DNA of 64,000 bases from CAZLFQ01 sp964625465 (GTDB lineage Bacteria; Pseudomonadota; Alphaproteobacteria; Rickettsiales; Midichloriaceae): contig CAZVFD010000002.1 of NCBI GenBank assembly GCA_964625465.1, forward strand, positions 65,750 through 129,749, in the 5' to 3' direction. Under the pieces are notes generated by a model, which saw only the letters and a list, made by a program, of their open reading frames with translations, was not told where the DNA came from and did not search any database. Shown in pieces: positions 8,717-18,980 of the stretch. The position numbers and the translations under genes are program-made. The stretch's first letter is position 1. Every line of letters begins with the position of its first letter.

Positions 8717-10156
8717 CTATTCCCCTTGCGCCTTGGTGAACCCTTCTACATTATCAAACAAATATAAGTTTTGAATGAGAGACATACTTAAGCCAGCTTT
8801 TTCAATTTTACCTAATAGACCTATTATCGCATTTTGCGACATACCAGTATCTTTGAAGCCGATGAATCGGCATTGTAATAAGTCTGTTACCACACCTTCA
8901 GCTTCGCTTTCTGGCCACACTTTTAAGCCCTTCTGCGCTATGGTATGCAGCTTCATGTTGGGCTCAATATTTTCAAGTTTTCGAACTATTTGATCTAGCG
9001 TATTGTCATTTGCATTGATGTAAACATCAACGCCAATTAACTGTTGATCAAAATTTTCCTTCACAAATTTATGTGCTTGAATCCGCTTTGCTTCTTTTGG
9101 CGCAACTGCAGGAAGTTTAGAAGGCTTCTTACCTAAGTTTGCGACCACTGCTTGGGCAAATTCCATCGTTGAAGCCTTCTTTTTGCTAGAGCCTTCTTTA
9201 TAGATATCACCGGTATGGATTCCTTCTTCAATGGTTTTTAACCATGCATTCTGGATAACAGTTGCAACATCACCCTGTCCAATATACTCAAGCATTAAAA
9301 TTGCTCCATTTAGCAGGCCAGATGGGTTTGCTATGCCTTTGCCAGCAATATCTGGGGCTGATCCATGCACCGCTTCAAACATTGCGAAATCGTCACCAAT
9401 ATTTGAGCTGCCTGCAAGACCAACAGAACCTGAAACTTCTGCAGCTATGTCAGAAACAATGTCGCCATATAAATTTAGAGTTACTATTACGTCAAAATCT
9501 TGGGGACGGGATGCAATACGCGCTGATCCAATATCCACAATCATTGAATCTGCTTTGATAGTTGGATATTCTTTCGCCACTTCTTTAAAAATAGAATGGA
9601 AAGATCCATCAGTAATTTTCATGATGTTATCTTTGATCAAGCAAGTAACTTTCTTGCGGCCGTTTAGCTTGGCATACTCAAAAGCATAGCGAATAATTTT
9701 TTCGGAACCTTGCCTTGAGATAATTTTATAGGCAATACTGTTGTTGCCATTTACGCGATACTCTACACCTGCATATAAATCTTCTTCATTTTCACGAACG
9801 ATCACCATGTCCATTTTTTGATGATGAGTTTCCACGAATGGATAATACGTTGCCACAGGCCTTACGTTTGCATATAAGCCAAGCGACTTTCTAAACGTTA
9901 CATTTAAGCTTTTATAGCCTTTACCTTGTGGAGTTGTAATTGGCGCTTTTAGAAGTACTCTCGTTCTTTTAACAACCTCCCACGCGTCTTTGGATATACC
10001 AGAAGAGAATCCCTTGGTGTAAAGTTTTTCACCGATTTCTATGGTTTCAATATTGATTCTTGCTTTTGCTTCCTTGAGTATGTGAAGCGTTGCCTCCATA
10101 ATTTCAGGGCCAATACCATCTCCGTAAGCAACTGCAATTGATGTCATTTCTGCCAT
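8717..10156 (-). CDS. icd: NADP-dependent isocitrate dehydrogenase, Rickettsia type
   Basis: The 479-residue enzyme converts isocitrate to 2-oxoglutarate in the TCA cycle. The N-terminal ~330 residues carry the isocitrate/isopropylmalate dehydrogenase core: YGDGIGPEI, the substrate loop around NVTFRKSLGLYANVRP, IVRENEEDLYAG, and the metal-binding region LNLYGDIVSDIAAEVSGSVG followed by EAVHGSAPDIAG. A C-terminal extension of ~140 residues ends in AQGE, as in Rickettsia Icd (about 483 residues), and is absent from the short bacterial enzyme. This supports a Rickettsiales origin. It appears to be a single-gene unit, with 96 bp to the secretin gene downstream. Confidence 0.95.
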   Translation of the reverse strand: MAEMTSIAVAYGDGIGPEIMEATLHILKEAKARINIETIEIGEKLYTKGFSSGISKDAWEVVKRTRVLLKAPITTPQGKGYKSLNVTFRKSLGLYANVRPVATYYPFVETHHQKMDMVIVRENEEDLYAGVEYRVNGNNSIAYKIISRQGSEKIIRYAFEYAKLNGRKKVTCLIKDNIMKITDGSFHSIFKEVAKEYPTIKADSMIVDIGSARIASRPQDFDVIVTLNLYGDIVSDIAAEVSGSVGLAGSSNIGDDFAMFEAVHGSAPDIAGKGIANPSGLLNGAILMLEYIGQGDVATVIQNAWLKTIEEGIHTGDIYKEGSSKKKASTMEFAQAVVANLGKKPSKLPAVAPKEAKRIQAHKFVKENFDQQLIGVDVYINANDNTLDQIVRKLENIEPNMKLHTIAQKGLKVWPESEAEGVVTDLLQCRFIGFKDTGMSQNAIIGLLGKIEKAGLSMSLIQNLYLFDNVEGFTKAQGE

Positions 10157-10228
10157 AGTAACTCCATGATTTTTATATTCTAAATCTGGGGCAACCTAGT
10201 GCAAATTGCAACTGGAATTTAAAAGTAA

Positions 10229-13200
10229 TTATTCTCTACTTCTTTTCTTAGAGTTTGTATCTTTAAATTCTTTCTTTGTAGTATCGCGCTTTTTGCTGCT
10301 TGGATCCTGCAATCTTTCAGATTTGCGCTTTTTAACGAGAATCACTTCTTCTTCAATCGCAACCTCAGCAGCTGGAGTTGCAGCAGCTGGGGTGTTAGAT
10401 TGCAATGAAGTGCTAGCTACTGCAGTGCTATTGGTAGAAGCGCTTGGAACTCCCGTTGGTAAAGCAGGCACTTTTCTCAGAAGCGTGTACTCACAAGCCT
10501 CTAAGCGTTCGCGAGTTTCTGCATCGGCCAAATCTAGGACTGTCTTGCCATTGCCATTTTGTACCTTTAAAAAAGCTTCTACTTTATATTTATCCTCACA
10601 ACGTTTCAGTGCTTTGATTATTACTTTTAGACACTCTTTTTGTTCTTGATCATCTGGTCTATCAGATAGAGCCTCTAAAGCAAAATGTAATAAAGTCCCA
10701 ACCTTTCGTGATTGTTCACCTCTGAATGATGTTCCAGTAAACAAGGCGTTCTGTGCTTCTGGATAGGTGAGGACAACATCCAATGCCTGAAAATCCCCGT
10801 ATTTTACATAGCTTGCAAGTTCGTTGCCACTTATTAAATTACGCACCTCTGGAATCGCTAAAAGCGCTTTAAGAATTTCAATATTAAACTTTATAAAATT
10901 ATTCTTCGCATGATCAAGAGTTAAAAACTCTCGTGCAATATACTTATGTACATAAGTACTCAAATACTTATGATCAAAACTTTTCAAAACTTCTTTTACT
11001 ATCTCAACATTGCCAAGCCGAACTGCAAGCGCCACATTTTCAATGCACATCCTTCCCTTAGCTTCGCTAGATGCCAACATGCTTTTTAGTAAATCTAAAT
11101 TACCCCTGCGTATGGCGTATGTTATGAAGCTACTTCCTTCATCATCAATTGCCATATTAAAAAAGCCAAAAAGTAATTGGGGAAATTTAGTTGCAATAAG
11201 GGAATAAAGTTGCGTTATCTGATATCCGCCGTCTATATCTTCAGCAAGCCTAACCCAAGCTGTTTTTCCTTCTTTATCTTCCTCAAGGAAAAATTTTTGT
11301 TCAAATTCTCCAGCAAATACTTTAGAACACTCTTCAATAGCCTTCAGATCGGTGCGATATATATAATAATATAACGGAGAACGTCCGTTATTATCAGCAA
11401 TACCAAGAGCTTTTTTGCCTTCGGGGTGCTGTAAGGCCAATTCTACGAATTTACTTCTACCCATATGCATTGGTGTAGATCCGTTGTGATCAGTCGTCGA
11501 CCTGAGCAGCCTTCTAACTTCTGGCCGTGCTAACAAGACCGCAGCGCAATTATCATGCACATTATGCAATATGGTGCGACCATCGTTATCTGTTGCCGTT
11601 ACAGTAATTGCTGCACTTTGATCTTGTAAGAGAAATTTCACAACAGCTTCATGTCCTGCTATGGCTGCCGTATGGAGCGGCACTACGCCTATGGTATCCT
11701 GAATGCTAACCAGTTCCTTTCCTTCTACAGTTTTCATAATTGCCTCAACCTTAGCTACAACACCCGTGTTGCAAGCAATATGTAGCGCTGTCTGCCCAGT
11801 CCGATCTCTTAATGCTTTTAAAGCCTTTCTACCTTCTTCTGTTTTTAAAATAGTCTCAAGCCATTTGCTAGAATTTGGATCTTGAGATCGGATTATTTTA
11901 AACAAAAGGCTATCAAGTGTCTTTCGCCCCTCCTCAGTTTGTAAAAACAACTGAAGGATTTCAGGCAAATCTGATTTCATTGCAACAACAAACGGAATCA
12001 AATCGTTATTGTCTCTTGTCATTGCAAAACTTGCTATCCCAGCTTGAGTTTTAAGTAGTGCTTCTACTATTTCTTTGCTTTTTTTTGTAACGGCAAAATA
12101 CATAAGACTATTACCTTCAGCATCGATCACTTCTTTTGCGATAAACGGATATTTTTCAATTATGCCGACTATCTCTGTAAGTAGTGTTTTTTTAGTGTCT
12201 TCAGCTACATCTGGGTTAGTAAAATCTGTAATTTTTTTGACTATAATGTCCCTAATATCTATGCTCTCCGCACCGTTATCTCTTAACGCTTGCGCAATAG
12301 CCTGACGCTTATTTCGCTCAGCTATCCGCAAAGTTGATCTACCATTTCTATTTAGAGCATTTACATCCGCACCGGCCCTAATCAGTTTTACAACAGTATC
12401 TGGCTTGGTATGCTTATGTGTGCTTAGCAATGCTTCTGTTAACTGTTCTTTTGTAACATTCAACTTTGCAAATTCATCAGCTGAAAAATTTTCAATAAAA
12501 TATGCTACTGAATGCTGCCTTCTAATGAACGTCGTGTTTTTTAGAAAAGACTCAATACGATTTTCGTCGTCTAAAATAGCTCTATTGGAGTTTAGCAAAA
12601 GGAAAGGATTCTCCTCCCCGAATTCATCTTTGTCAAATTTCAAGCCACATGTTTGTATAGTTCTAATTAAATTTGTGTCAGTTAGATCACTTAATTCACC
12701 TATTACTCGTTTTGTAATTCTTTGTTCAAATTTAGAGTTAACAGAACCTAATATATCTAATTCTTTTTTATAGGTACGCACATATTGTTCATCTTTTATT
12801 CTACTTTCATCAAAAAACACTTTAACCATTATACCAAATATTTGTTTTGAGTTCCTCAGCATCCTATCTTCAGCATGAACTAAATGATAGAAATTATATC
12901 TTGGGGCAAAGCCCAAGTTGTTTAAAAATTGTTGCACTTGGCTTGTAAGAAGTTCACTTCCTTCATCTACATTCCTTTCTAGAGAGTTTGCAATCAAGCC
13001 TGCGACGCCGTCTATAAAGGCGTTTTGTGCTTCTGGTTTTGCAAATGCTGCATTTACTTCATCTGATATAAACTGCGCAACCGCCGATGCATCTTTAGTA
13101 TATTTATCTTGTTTTACTAACAGGCCGAATTCCGCGGCGACAGCGTTAGTAAGACTTGGAATATCATGCCTTTCATTACCTGAATTATACGGCATTGCTA

Positions 13201-14014
13201 ATTGTGCAAAGTAATTGTTTCTATATAATGGTGATAACACTTCTCTTATGAATTGCCTTTTTTGCTGCGCAATATAGGCAGCGATATCTTGTTTATTTAA
13301 AGACATCTCTCCATAGATTTCTACTAGGTTATCAAGTGTACCCTCGGCACAGGCAAATTGCCTGTCTCTATATGTATTTGCCAAACTTCTACGATTATCC
13401 TCTGTAGCATTCTTAACCACATATAGGATTGATTCCATCATGATTTTAATCTGCTTAGCATTTGAGAATACTGTTGCTCTATTTTGCTGACCTTGAATAT
13501 TAAATTCTCCCTCAGAAAATTTTTGAGCCAATGCACCGAAATTATTAAAACTATACCCTGCCATTTTATCACAAATGGCTTTAACTTGCCCTTGGACTTT
13601 CTCCAAACCATTCATTGGATTGGCCATATCTAAATCAACCGCAGCCTCACCATAAAACTTAGCCAATAACTCTTGTTTTTCTGCCTCTGATGGCTGTACG
13701 GATGCTACTTCTTGAAATGCCTTTATTTTATTCCAGTCGGCTGGTTCCCTATCAGATGGTTGAGATGCGACTTGTTCCTGTTCAACTACTGGCGGAGTTA
13801 AATCAACACCAAGTTTAATCAATGATGATCTTAATGTTCTTTTTATTAAAGCTTCTGGAGTATTTGTATTTCTTAATATCGCGCCCAAAATTGGTAGTGC
13901 ACCATCCTTTGCAGCAACTTCGGCAGCGAATGCTTTCAACTCGTCACCAGCTAGTTTTTCAAGCTGTTCAATTCTTTCTGAAACCGTTAAATTTACAAAA
14001 TCCTGTAAAAGCAT
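10229..14014 (-). CDS. Large ankyrin-repeat protein with basic C-terminal tail
   Basis: The 1261-residue protein has a non-repetitive helical N-terminal half (about 1-530) with a Pro/Gln-rich break near residue 75. An ankyrin region follows from about 545 on: RAGADVNALNRNGRSTLRIA (about 548), GQTALHIACNTG (about 741), GVVPLHTAAIAGHEAVVKFL (about 781), GRTILHN (about 810), GSTPMHMG (about 846) and GRSPLYYY (about 883), then degenerate units. An Ala/Thr/Ser-rich linker (about 1190-1220) leads to a tail packed with KKRK and KKR clusters, resembling nuclear localisation signals. No Sec signal peptide is seen. It stands alone between icd and lon. A host-interacting protein is likely but unproven. 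Confidence 0.8.
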   Translation of the reverse strand: MLLQDFVNLTVSERIEQLEKLAGDELKAFAAEVAAKDGALPILGAILRNTNTPEALIKRTLRSSLIKLGVDLTPPVVEQEQVASQPSDREPADWNKIKAFQEVASVQPSEAEKQELLAKFYGEAAVDLDMANPMNGLEKVQGQVKAICDKMAGYSFNNFGALAQKFSEGEFNIQGQQNRATVFSNAKQIKIMMESILYVVKNATEDNRRSLANTYRDRQFACAEGTLDNLVEIYGEMSLNKQDIAAYIAQQKRQFIREVLSPLYRNNYFAQLAMPYNSGNERHDIPSLTNAVAAEFGLLVKQDKYTKDASAVAQFISDEVNAAFAKPEAQNAFIDGVAGLIANSLERNVDEGSELLTSQVQQFLNNLGFAPRYNFYHLVHAEDRMLRNSKQIFGIMVKVFFDESRIKDEQYVRTYKKELDILGSVNSKFEQRITKRVIGELSDLTDTNLIRTIQTCGLKFDKDEFGEENPFLLLNSNRAILDDENRIESFLKNTTFIRRQHSVAYFIENFSADEFAKLNVTKEQLTEALLSTHKHTKPDTVVKLIRAGADVNALNRNGRSTLRIAERNKRQAIAQALRDNGAESIDIRDIIVKKITDFTNPDVAEDTKKTLLTEIVGIIEKYPFIAKEVIDAEGNSLMYFAVTKKSKEIVEALLKTQAGIASFAMTRDNNDLIPFVVAMKSDLPEILQLFLQTEEGRKTLDSLLFKIIRSQDPNSSKWLETILKTEEGRKALKALRDRTGQTALHIACNTGVVAKVEAIMKTVEGKELVSIQDTIGVVPLHTAAIAGHEAVVKFLLQDQSAAITVTATDNDGRTILHNVHDNCAAVLLARPEVRRLLRSTTDHNGSTPMHMGRSKFVELALQHPEGKKALGIADNNGRSPLYYYIYRTDLKAIEECSKVFAGEFEQKFFLEEDKEGKTAWVRLAEDIDGGYQITQLYSLIATKFPQLLFGFFNMAIDDEGSSFITYAIRRGNLDLLKSMLASSEAKGRMCIENVALAVRLGNVEIVKEVLKSFDHKYLSTYVHKYIAREFLTLDHAKNNFIKFNIEILKALLAIPEVRNLISGNELASYVKYGDFQALDVVLTYPEAQNALFTGTSFRGEQSRKVGTLLHFALEALSDRPDDQEQKECLKVIIKALKRCEDKYKVEAFLKVQNGNGKTVLDLADAETRERLEACEYTLLRKVPALPTGVPSASTNSTAVASTSLQSNTPAAATPAAEVAIEEEVILVKKRKSERLQDPSSKKRDTTKKEFKDTNSKKRSRE

Positions 14015-14123
14015 ACTACCCCTAAATTTTTGATAACAGAGTATTATACACCAAGAACGGGGCAGATAATAATTAAAGTTTTGTTAAGAAATGCGTATTT
14101 GCGTTATATTTGAGCCACTTATC

Positions 14124-16532
14124 CTAATGCGGGAGGTGCGAAGATAATCTTTCGTCCCTTTCCCTACGCCTTTCATCTGCAATCTCTTTCGCTTCATCCC
14201 ATACTATAGGGCTTAGAGCTTTAGATAAGGCGTTTTTTAAAACTTCATCTACGGTTTCTACTGGAATTATCTTTATCCCTTTTTTAACAACATCTGGGAT
14301 TTCTTCCAAATCTTTCACGTTATCTTTAGGGATCAAAGCTGTTTTGACTCCGCCTCGTAATGCGGCTAAAAGTTTCTCTTTTAAACCACCGATTGGCAGA
14401 ACTCTTCCACGCAAAGTTACTTCACCAGTCATTGCAATATCACGCTTAACAGGGATTCCTGTCAATGCTGAGACCATTGAAGTACACATAGCTATACCTG
14501 CAGAAGGTCCATCTTTAGGTGTGGCACCTTCAGGCACGTGCACGTGAATATCTTTATATTTAAACACTGATGGTTTTATTCCGAAATCAACTGCGCGAGC
14601 TCTAATATAACTTAGTGCAGCTTGTACAGATTCCTTCATAACCTCACCTAATTTACCAGTGATTTTAACGTCCCCACCTTTGCCATATAACAGTACCGCT
14701 TCGATTGACAGTAGGTCACCACCGACTTCTGAGTAGGCGAGGCCATTTGTTATGCCAACTAAATTTTTCTTCTCAATCTCGCCAAACTTAAATTTTCTGA
14801 CTCCTAAGAAATCATGGATATTTTTTTCAGAAATTTTGACATGCTTCTTTCCTTTTAGCATCAATTCCTTCACGACCTTCCTAGCAAGCTTAGCTATGTT
14901 GCGATCAAGACTTCTTACGCCAGCTTCTCTGGTGTAATATCTGATAATTTCCAGAATTGCTTCTTTGGTTATCTCTAACTCGCCTTTTTTAACACCATGC
15001 CCCTCGAGTTGTTTTGGAGTTAAATAGTTTTGAGCAATTGCCAATTTTTCATTCTCTGTATAACCAGACAAATTTATTATCTCCATTCTATCCATTAGTG
15101 GGCGAGGGATTCCATCGTAACTATTGGCAGTTGCAACAAACATTACCTGCGAGAGATCGTAATCAACTTCAAGATAATGATCATTGAATGAATGATTTTG
15201 CTCTGGGTCTAATATTTCCAACAAGGCTGAAGAAGGATCGCCTCTGTAGTCAAAACCCATTTTGTCAATTTCGTCTAAGAGCATTACTGGATTGCTTTTC
15301 TTTGCTTTTTTCATGCCCTGAATGATTTTTCCAGGCATTGCCCCGATATATGTCCTTCTGTGGCCTTTAATCTCAGCCTCATCTCTTAGTCCACCTAGCG
15401 CTACTTTTACAAACTCTCTACCAGTAGCATTTGCTATTGAGCGTGCTAATGATGTTTTGCCTACGCCAGGGGGCCCAATTAAGCATAAGATTGGGCTTTT
15501 TAATTTATTAGTTCTTAGGTTGACTGCTAAGTACTCAAGTATCCTTTCTTTAATCTTCTCAAGGCCATAGTGTTCATTATCTAAAGTTTCTTGAGCTTTT
15601 GTAATATTTTTATTTAACTTAGAAAAAGCTTTCCACGGTAGCTGAATAATCCAATCAAGATAATTTCTAATGACTGCCGCTTCTGATGACATAGGGTTCA
15701 TCAGCTTTAGTTTTTTTAACTCTGCATTCGCTCTGTCTTGTACTTCTTTAGATAGATTCAAAGCAGCAACTTTCTTTGATAGCTCATTCACTTCTTCTTT
15801 ATAATCCTCTTCCCCTAATTCTTTGTGAATAGCCTTTAGTTGTTCATTCAAATAATAGTCTTTTTGATTTTTTTCAATCTGAGTTCTCACTCTGGTTTTA
15901 ATACGTGACTCGGTGTTTAAAAGATCAATTTCTAACTCTAATAGAGCAAGTAACTTTTCTAATTTTTTTTGTATACTTGTCTGTTCCAGAACATCTTGTT
16001 TAGATGCAACTTTAACAAATAAATGCGCACTTATAGCATCCGCGAACTTAGATGGTTCTTCAATGGTTGCAATTGAATTTAAAATATCTGGGCTTATTTT
16101 TGTATTTAGTTGAACATAAGTTTCAAATAACTTGCTAATTGATCTTTTAAGAGCTGAAACTTCTTGGATATTTATTTCTTGATCATCAGCAAGCGCTTTT
16201 ACCTGTGCCTGAATAAAAGGTGTTTCTTCAAGGTATTTTACAACTTTTACCCTTTGCTTTCCTTCCACTAGAACTTTTACAGTATTGTCTTGAAGTTTTA
16301 AAACTTGCAAAATATTACCGATTACACCGACCTTATATAGTTCTTTCGAGCTGGGGTCATCTGTAACAGCATCCATCTGTGATACCAAGAGAATCTTGTT
16401 CCCAGCTTTTACTGCTGCTTCCAAAGCCTTGATAGACTTATCTCTACCAACAAATAGAGGAACTATCATAGTAGGAAAAACCACTAAATCTCTAAGGGGA
16501 AGTACAGAGTAAGTGTCTATTGCAAAGCTCAT
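14124..16532 (-). CDS. lon: ATP-dependent protease Lon
   Basis: The 802-residue product has the Lon N-terminal substrate domain (about 8-205), a coiled-coil linker, an AAA+ domain with Walker A GPPGVGKTS near residue 354 and Walker B VMLLDEIDKM, and the protease domain with the Ser-Lys dyad: Ser in KDGPSAGIA (about 677) and Lys in GGLKEKLLAAL (about 719). The length is close to that of E. coli Lon (784). It degrades misfolded and regulatory proteins in the cytoplasm. The gene is divergent from mreD across a 121-bp gap that holds an 11-bp direct repeat. Confidence 0.97.
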   Translation of the reverse strand: MSFAIDTYSVLPLRDLVVFPTMIVPLFVGRDKSIKALEAAVKAGNKILLVSQMDAVTDDPSSKELYKVGVIGNILQVLKLQDNTVKVLVEGKQRVKVVKYLEETPFIQAQVKALADDQEINIQEVSALKRSISKLFETYVQLNTKISPDILNSIATIEEPSKFADAISAHLFVKVASKQDVLEQTSIQKKLEKLLALLELEIDLLNTESRIKTRVRTQIEKNQKDYYLNEQLKAIHKELGEEDYKEEVNELSKKVAALNLSKEVQDRANAELKKLKLMNPMSSEAAVIRNYLDWIIQLPWKAFSKLNKNITKAQETLDNEHYGLEKIKERILEYLAVNLRTNKLKSPILCLIGPPGVGKTSLARSIANATGREFVKVALGGLRDEAEIKGHRRTYIGAMPGKIIQGMKKAKKSNPVMLLDEIDKMGFDYRGDPSSALLEILDPEQNHSFNDHYLEVDYDLSQVMFVATANSYDGIPRPLMDRMEIINLSGYTENEKLAIAQNYLTPKQLEGHGVKKGELEITKEAILEIIRYYTREAGVRSLDRNIAKLARKVVKELMLKGKKHVKISEKNIHDFLGVRKFKFGEIEKKNLVGITNGLAYSEVGGDLLSIEAVLLYGKGGDVKITGKLGEVMKESVQAALSYIRARAVDFGIKPSVFKYKDIHVHVPEGATPKDGPSAGIAMCTSMVSALTGIPVKRDIAMTGEVTLRGRVLPIGGLKEKLLAALRGGVKTALIPKDNVKDLEEIPDVVKKGIKIIPVETVDEVLKNALSKALSPIVWDEAKEIADERRRERDERLSSHLPH

Positions 16533-16577
16533 TTGAAAACCTTTTTATATCGATTAAACTCTATCTAGTTAAGAAAC

Positions 16578-16603
16578 GCTAAATTACAAGATGCTAAATT
16601 ACA
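16578..16603. repeat. Tandem 11-bp direct repeat between lon and mreD
   Basis: GCTAAATTACA occurs twice, at 16578-16588 and 16593-16603, with starts 15 bp apart, inside the divergent lon/mreD intergenic region. Such spacing could serve a regulator that binds two half-sites, but no regulator is known here and the sequence is AT-rich enough for chance similarity. Confidence 0.35.
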
Positions 16604-16653
16604 TTATCTTGCTATATTAATACTAACATAAGAAAATATTAGTTAATAGATTT

Positions 16654-17142
16654 ATGCTTAGAGACTTAATTACAAAGTACAAAATTTACCTATATCTCAT
16701 AGGTTTAACTGTCATAGCGTATCTACCTGTTGGCTTTGGCCAATCTCAGGTTAAGCCAGCAATTATAGTAATTTCAATCTTTTATTTCTCTATAATTCCA
16801 CAAACTAGACCAGCCTTATTATTTTTAATTATACTTGGAACTTTTGACGATTTTTTAAGTAATTCAACGGTTGGTATAACGTCTCTAAACTATGTTTTAA
16901 TCTCTTTAATTGCCAGTTCAAATACCAAAGCCCTTCTCGAACAGAGGTTTAATGTAGTATGGGTTGCATTGTTTTTAGCATTAGCAATTGTTAATTTTAT
17001 AGAGGCTCTAGTACTGTCCGTTATGAATGATTATCATGTATTTAAGTTTGAAATTGCGGCAAGAATTCTATTGTCTCTTCTAATTTATCCGTTATTACAT
17101 TATTTTTATTCAATCAAGATCAATTGGTTTAGAGTTAAGTAA
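16654..17142 (+). CDS. mreD: Rod-shape determining protein MreD
   Basis: The 162-residue protein is almost entirely membrane-embedded, with five predicted segments and the MreD pattern LGTFDDFLSNSTVGITSLNYVLI. MreD is part of the elongasome, which guides cell-wall synthesis along the cell cylinder together with MreB, MreC, RodA and PBP2. Its stop codon overlaps the PBP2 start as TAATG, and in most Gram-negative bacteria mreD directly precedes mrdA. MreB and MreC are not in this window. The short length fits the family (about 160-170). Confidence 0.85.
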   Translation: MLRDLITKYKIYLYLIGLTVIAYLPVGFGQSQVKPAIIVISIFYFSIIPQTRPALLFLIILGTFDDFLSNSTVGITSLNYVLISLIASSNTKALLEQRFNVVWVALFLALAIVNFIEALVLSVMNDYHVFKFEIAARILLSLLIYPLLHYFYSIKINWFRVK

Positions 17143-18980
17143 TGCGTGATGAAGTTTATAAATACAAAACTTTTGGCAGGCGAAGCATCGTACTTGGCGG
17201 TATTAAACTAGTCCTACTTAGTCTTATTGCTGGACGTTATTATTATTTGCAAATGAAAAATTCTGAGAAGTATAAAACTTTATCAGAAAATAACAGGATT
17301 AAAGTGATTGTAATTCCAGCACTTCGTGGCCACCTTTTGGATAGGCACGGCAATGATATTGCAAATAATACGGTTTTTTATAGGCTAGGTCTAGATTCTC
17401 ATGAGATCAAAAATCTTGGAGAGATAATACCCAAAGTGGAGAATGTTCTTGGAAGGCCACTTAAGCTTTCAAAAGAACTAATTGAAAAACGCATTATTAA
17501 AAAAAGTAAAAATGAGCCATTGATAATTGAAGATAGCTTAAACTGGGAAGAAGTTTCAAAAGTTTCTTTAAATAATCATTTACTGCCAAATATAGATGTT
17601 ATTGAGGCACCAGTAAGATGCTATCCCTTTAAAGAAGCTTTTGCACACATCACAGGATATATTGGTAGCCCGACAGAGGATGAAATAGAAATACTTGATT
17701 TGCCAACTTTCAATGAGCTTAAAATTGGTAAAAGTGGTGTAGAGAAAATTTTTGATGAAACATTAAGAGGTTACCCAGGACTACGAAAAACTGAAGTTGA
17801 TGTTAAGGGTACGTATATAAGGGAGCTTTCAAAAGACTCCCCAGTTTCTGGTAATAAACTGACCCTCACAATCGATGCTGATATTCAAAAGTTTGTTTAT
17901 GATATTATGAAGGAGCGAAAAGCTGAAGGTGCAGTTGTAGTGCTCGATGCTAAAACTGGTGGTGTGATAGCCATGCATTCTTCTCCATCTTTTGATCCCA
18001 ATGAATTTGTTGATGGAGTGTCTAAAGATTATTGGGAAACTATTACCAATAACCCAAACAATCCATTAATTAACCAAGTGGTTTCAAATCCATATCCCCC
18101 AGGTTCTACATTTAAAATTGTAACAGCAATGGCTGCGCTAAGATCAGGCAAAATGACACCGAGTAGAACGCACACTTGTACTGGCGTACATTACGTTGGA
18201 AGTAAACCATTTAAATGTTGGAAAACAGGTGGGCATGGGACATTAAATTTAGAGCAAGCTATTCAACGGTCTTGCAATCCATATTTCTATAGCGCAGGCC
18301 AATTAATTGGTCCTCAGATAATCGCTGATACTGCAAGACTGCTTGGGTATGGAAGTAAAACAGATATCGAACTACCATTCGAACACGCAGGGTTAATTCC
18401 AGACCCCAAATGGAAGCAAAATCGCTATAAGATGGAATGGTATATGGGTGATACTATTAACACTTCGATTGGCCAAGGTTATGTTTTGGTCACCCCTTTA
18501 CAGCTCGCTGTTATGACAGCAAGAATTGTAACTGGTAAAAGAGTGCAACCAACTTTGATATACACCGAGAAGCCAGTTGAGCTAGAGAGTTTAGGCATAG
18601 CCGAAGAACACATTAAAGTTATTCGTGAAGGCATGCGGAAAGTGACAAACGAGGCTGGAGGAACTGCCTTTGCGCATAATATGTCATATAAAGATTTTAT
18701 TGTAGGTGGCAAAACTGGAACCGCACAAGTAGCGGCATTAAAGTTTAAACATGCAGCTCATAAATTTATGCACCACGGATTATTTACAAGTTTTGGGCCA
18801 GTTGATGACCCTCAATATGTGGTATCTGTAATCGTTGCGCATGGTGAGGCTGGGGCGAAAACCGCAGCACCAATTGCGAAGCAAATTTATCTTAAGCTAT
18901 TAGGGCAACCAACTGCACTTGATCCTAAAGATGCACAAGAAGAAGATGACGTAGATAATATAAATAATCCTAGTTTATGA
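17142..18980 (+). CDS. mrdA: Penicillin-binding protein 2 (peptidoglycan transpeptidase)
   Basis: The 612-residue class B PBP crosslinks peptidoglycan during elongation. It has an N-terminal membrane anchor (about 14-33), the dimerisation/pedestal domain beginning at IPALRGHLLDRHGNDIA, and the transpeptidase domain with the three active-site motifs: Ser322-x-x-Lys325 in PGSTFK, SxN as SCN in RSCNPYF, and KTG at 524-526 in GGKTGTAQ. It is coupled to mreD upstream (TAATG) and to the HAD phosphatase downstream (ATGA). Together with mltA and dacB it shows that the organism makes peptidoglycan. Confidence 0.95.
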   Translation: MRDEVYKYKTFGRRSIVLGGIKLVLLSLIAGRYYYLQMKNSEKYKTLSENNRIKVIVIPALRGHLLDRHGNDIANNTVFYRLGLDSHEIKNLGEIIPKVENVLGRPLKLSKELIEKRIIKKSKNEPLIIEDSLNWEEVSKVSLNNHLLPNIDVIEAPVRCYPFKEAFAHITGYIGSPTEDEIEILDLPTFNELKIGKSGVEKIFDETLRGYPGLRKTEVDVKGTYIRELSKDSPVSGNKLTLTIDADIQKFVYDIMKERKAEGAVVVLDAKTGGVIAMHSSPSFDPNEFVDGVSKDYWETITNNPNNPLINQVVSNPYPPGSTFKIVTAMAALRSGKMTPSRTHTCTGVHYVGSKPFKCWKTGGHGTLNLEQAIQRSCNPYFYSAGQLIGPQIIADTARLLGYGSKTDIELPFEHAGLIPDPKWKQNRYKMEWYMGDTINTSIGQGYVLVTPLQLAVMTARIVTGKRVQPTLIYTEKPVELESLGIAEEHIKVIREGMRKVTNEAGGTAFAHNMSYKDFIVGGKTGTAQVAALKFKHAAHKFMHHGLFTSFGPVDDPQYVVSVIVAHGEAGAKTAAPIAKQIYLKLLGQPTALDPKDAQEEDDVDNINNPSL

